Part shown: positions 43,877 through 44,967 of the stretch, one piece after another
Layout: each line of letters begins with the position of its first letter
How positions within the stretch are numbered: the first letter of the stretch is position 1
Source of the DNA: Pseudomonas marginalis
Lineage (GTDB): Bacteria > Pseudomonadota > Gammaproteobacteria > Pseudomonadales > Pseudomonadaceae
Assembly: GCF_001645105.1 (NCBI RefSeq)
Contig: NZ_LKEG01000056.1
Coordinates: forward strand, 14,984-59,950
Direction: 5' to 3'
DNA: 44,967 bases
The notes under the pieces: model-generated
Told to the model about the DNA's origin: nothing
The model's input: the letters and a program-made list of their open reading frames with translations, nothing else
Database searches by the model: none
Made by a program: the position numbers and the translations under genes

Positions 43877-44806
43877 ATGCCTGCCCGTAAAGCCAAAATC
43901 GATCTTTCCCACCGTCCACGGCTCGCCGACCTGCGCCCGTTGATTGCGCCCAGCCCCACCCTCTTGGAGGCCAGGGCGGCGACACCCCACGTCACACCGG
44001 CCAAAGACTTGAAGGACCGGCGCGGCTACACGGAGGACTTCCTCGGCAATTTCGTGGTGCCTTGGCCCACGGTTGAAGAGGCCTTGGCGGGGGATGCACA
44101 GAAGGAGCGCCTGGACTACACGCACTTCTCGATAACGATGTCCCGCTCAAAACGGCTCGCGCTGTATGTAGGCGTCAACATCGACGGCGGGCAGCCTGTG
44201 GACATCGTGCGCAGCAACGACACCTGGGCCTATGACGGCCGCCTGCCCATCGACGCGCAGGTGGGCGAAGCGCTCTACGCCAGCAATGGCCTGGACCGCG
44301 GCCACCTGGTACGCCGCCAAGACCCCAACTGGGGCGACGACGCTAAAACCGCCAACCTCGACACCTTCCATTTCACCAACTGCTCGCCGCAGATGAGCGG
44401 GTTCAACCAGAAGACCTGGCTGGAACTCGAAGACTACATCCTCGACAACACCCAGCGCTGGAAAGCCCGCGCCACGGTGTTTACCGGCCCGGTATTCGCC
44501 GATGACGACCGCGTCTACCGGGGCGTGAAAATCCCCAACGCGTTCTGGAAAGTGGTCGCCTACCTCAGCGACGACGGCAAGCCTTCCGCCAGCGCCTACA
44601 TGATCGACCAGAGCCGCGAACTGGGCCAACTCGATCTGGTGTTCGGCCAACTCCGGACCTACCAGCGCAGCGTCATCCAGATCGAACGCCTGACCGGCAT
44701 CCGCTTCGCCAACCTGGCCGACTACGACGGTTTCAGCAACGAAGAACGCGCCACCGGCACGCGGATTGAAGCACTGATACAAGGTCCGGAAGACATTCGT
44801 CTCTAA
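43877..44806 (+). CDS. DNA/RNA non-specific endonuclease
   Basis: A 309-residue nuclease of the NUC1 (DNA/RNA non-specific endonuclease, beta-beta-alpha-metal) family. The start MPARKAKIDLSHRPR follows AAGGAGG. The catalytic motif DRGHLVRRQDP (140-150) carries the general-base histidine H143, and FHFTNCSPQMSGFNQ supplies the metal-binding asparagine. No N-terminal signal peptide is evident. It diverges from the protease-inhibitor pair with a 128-nt gap, so the two may be coregulated. It may be a nutrient-scavenging, anti-phage or delivered toxin-type nuclease; no immunity gene is recognised beside it. Confidence 0.9.
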   Translation: MPARKAKIDLSHRPRLADLRPLIAPSPTLLEARAATPHVTPAKDLKDRRGYTEDFLGNFVVPWPTVEEALAGDAQKERLDYTHFSITMSRSKRLALYVGVNIDGGQPVDIVRSNDTWAYDGRLPIDAQVGEALYASNGLDRGHLVRRQDPNWGDDAKTANLDTFHFTNCSPQMSGFNQKTWLELEDYILDNTQRWKARATVFTGPVFADDDRVYRGVKIPNAFWKVVAYLSDDGKPSASAYMIDQSRELGQLDLVFGQLRTYQRSVIQIERLTGIRFANLADYDGFSNEERATGTRIEALIQGPEDIRL

Positions 44807-44809
44807 GCT

Positions 44810-44967
44810 TCACATATTGATCTGCGTTAACAAACCAACGCCAACCACGATGCGAAGCGAGCCGCTCTTGATCTTGATCGTGCCTTTGATCTTAGGCGCC
44901 CCGTCAAACACGCTGGCCGAACGCAGGCTTGAATCCGTGGGTAACCCGGCAGGACGCCGGGTTAGCC
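44810..44967 (-). CDS. Possible C-terminal fragment of a hypothetical protein
   Basis: A minus-strand frame is open from the window edge to a TGA at 44810-44812 and ends ...PKIKGTIKIKSGSLRIVVGVGLLTQINM. It has reasonable codon use and is convergent with the nuclease gene, but the start lies outside the window and no family is recognised. A small inverted repeat (AACCCGGC-aggac-GCCGGGTT) lies inside it near the edge. Confidence 0.35.
   Translation of the reverse strand, partial: LTRRPAGLPTDSSLRSASVFDGAPKIKGTIKIKSGSLRIVVGVGLLTQINM

Overview
The window is chromosomal DNA of a Pseudomonas, most likely of the P. fluorescens group. The gene order metZ-purF-cvpA-dedD-folC-accD-trpF-truA-fimV-usg-asd-leuB-(methyltransferase)-leuD-leuC is the classic Pseudomonas arrangement. 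The intergenic gaps carry the GGGGGCTTGCCCCC-type REP/REPIN elements typical of P. fluorescens. GC content is high throughout except in a lower-GC segment near 25-28 kb.

Layout. 1-18.8 kb is a core biosynthetic block read almost entirely from the minus strand: tRNA-Val, an SDR oxidoreductase, methionine (metZ), purine (purF), folate (folC), fatty-acid (accD), tryptophan (trpF), tRNA modification (truA), polar-hub protein FimV, an active Asd next to a catalytically degenerate Asd paralog, and leucine synthesis (leuCD, leuB). 18.9-23.2 kb holds a divergent LysR regulator and a 1098-residue, five-PAS GGDEF-EAL protein with both c-di-GMP active sites intact.

23.2-28.0 kb is an accessory segment of three minus-strand genes. 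They encode a 427-residue Pro/Thr/Lys-rich tandem-repeat protein, a 316-residue protein and a 644-residue protein. The last two share an unnamed domain of about 175 residues with a Cys...His pair that looks like a papain-type hydrolase. Upstream of the first gene is a good match to the HrpL-type promoter (GGAACT-N15-CCACGAA), and the protein N-termini look like type III secretion signals. I interpret this as an undescribed type III effector operon in which the large protein carries two catalytically dead copies and one apparently active copy of the domain.

28.1-37.6 kb returns to core functions: dusC, a hotdog thioesterase, an alpha/beta hydrolase with a TetR regulator and its palindromic operator, a tRNA block with two tandem Ala-Glu pairs, gltX, uvrB, an aromatic/aspartate aminotransferase and a small membrane protein. 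37.6-42.4 kb contains two LysR-controlled divergent units: ptrR/sad (succinate semialdehyde oxidation) and a LysR/MFS transporter pair. The right end holds a protealysin-like M4 metalloprotease with its emfourin-type inhibitor, a divergent DNA/RNA nuclease, and a possible gene fragment running off the edge.
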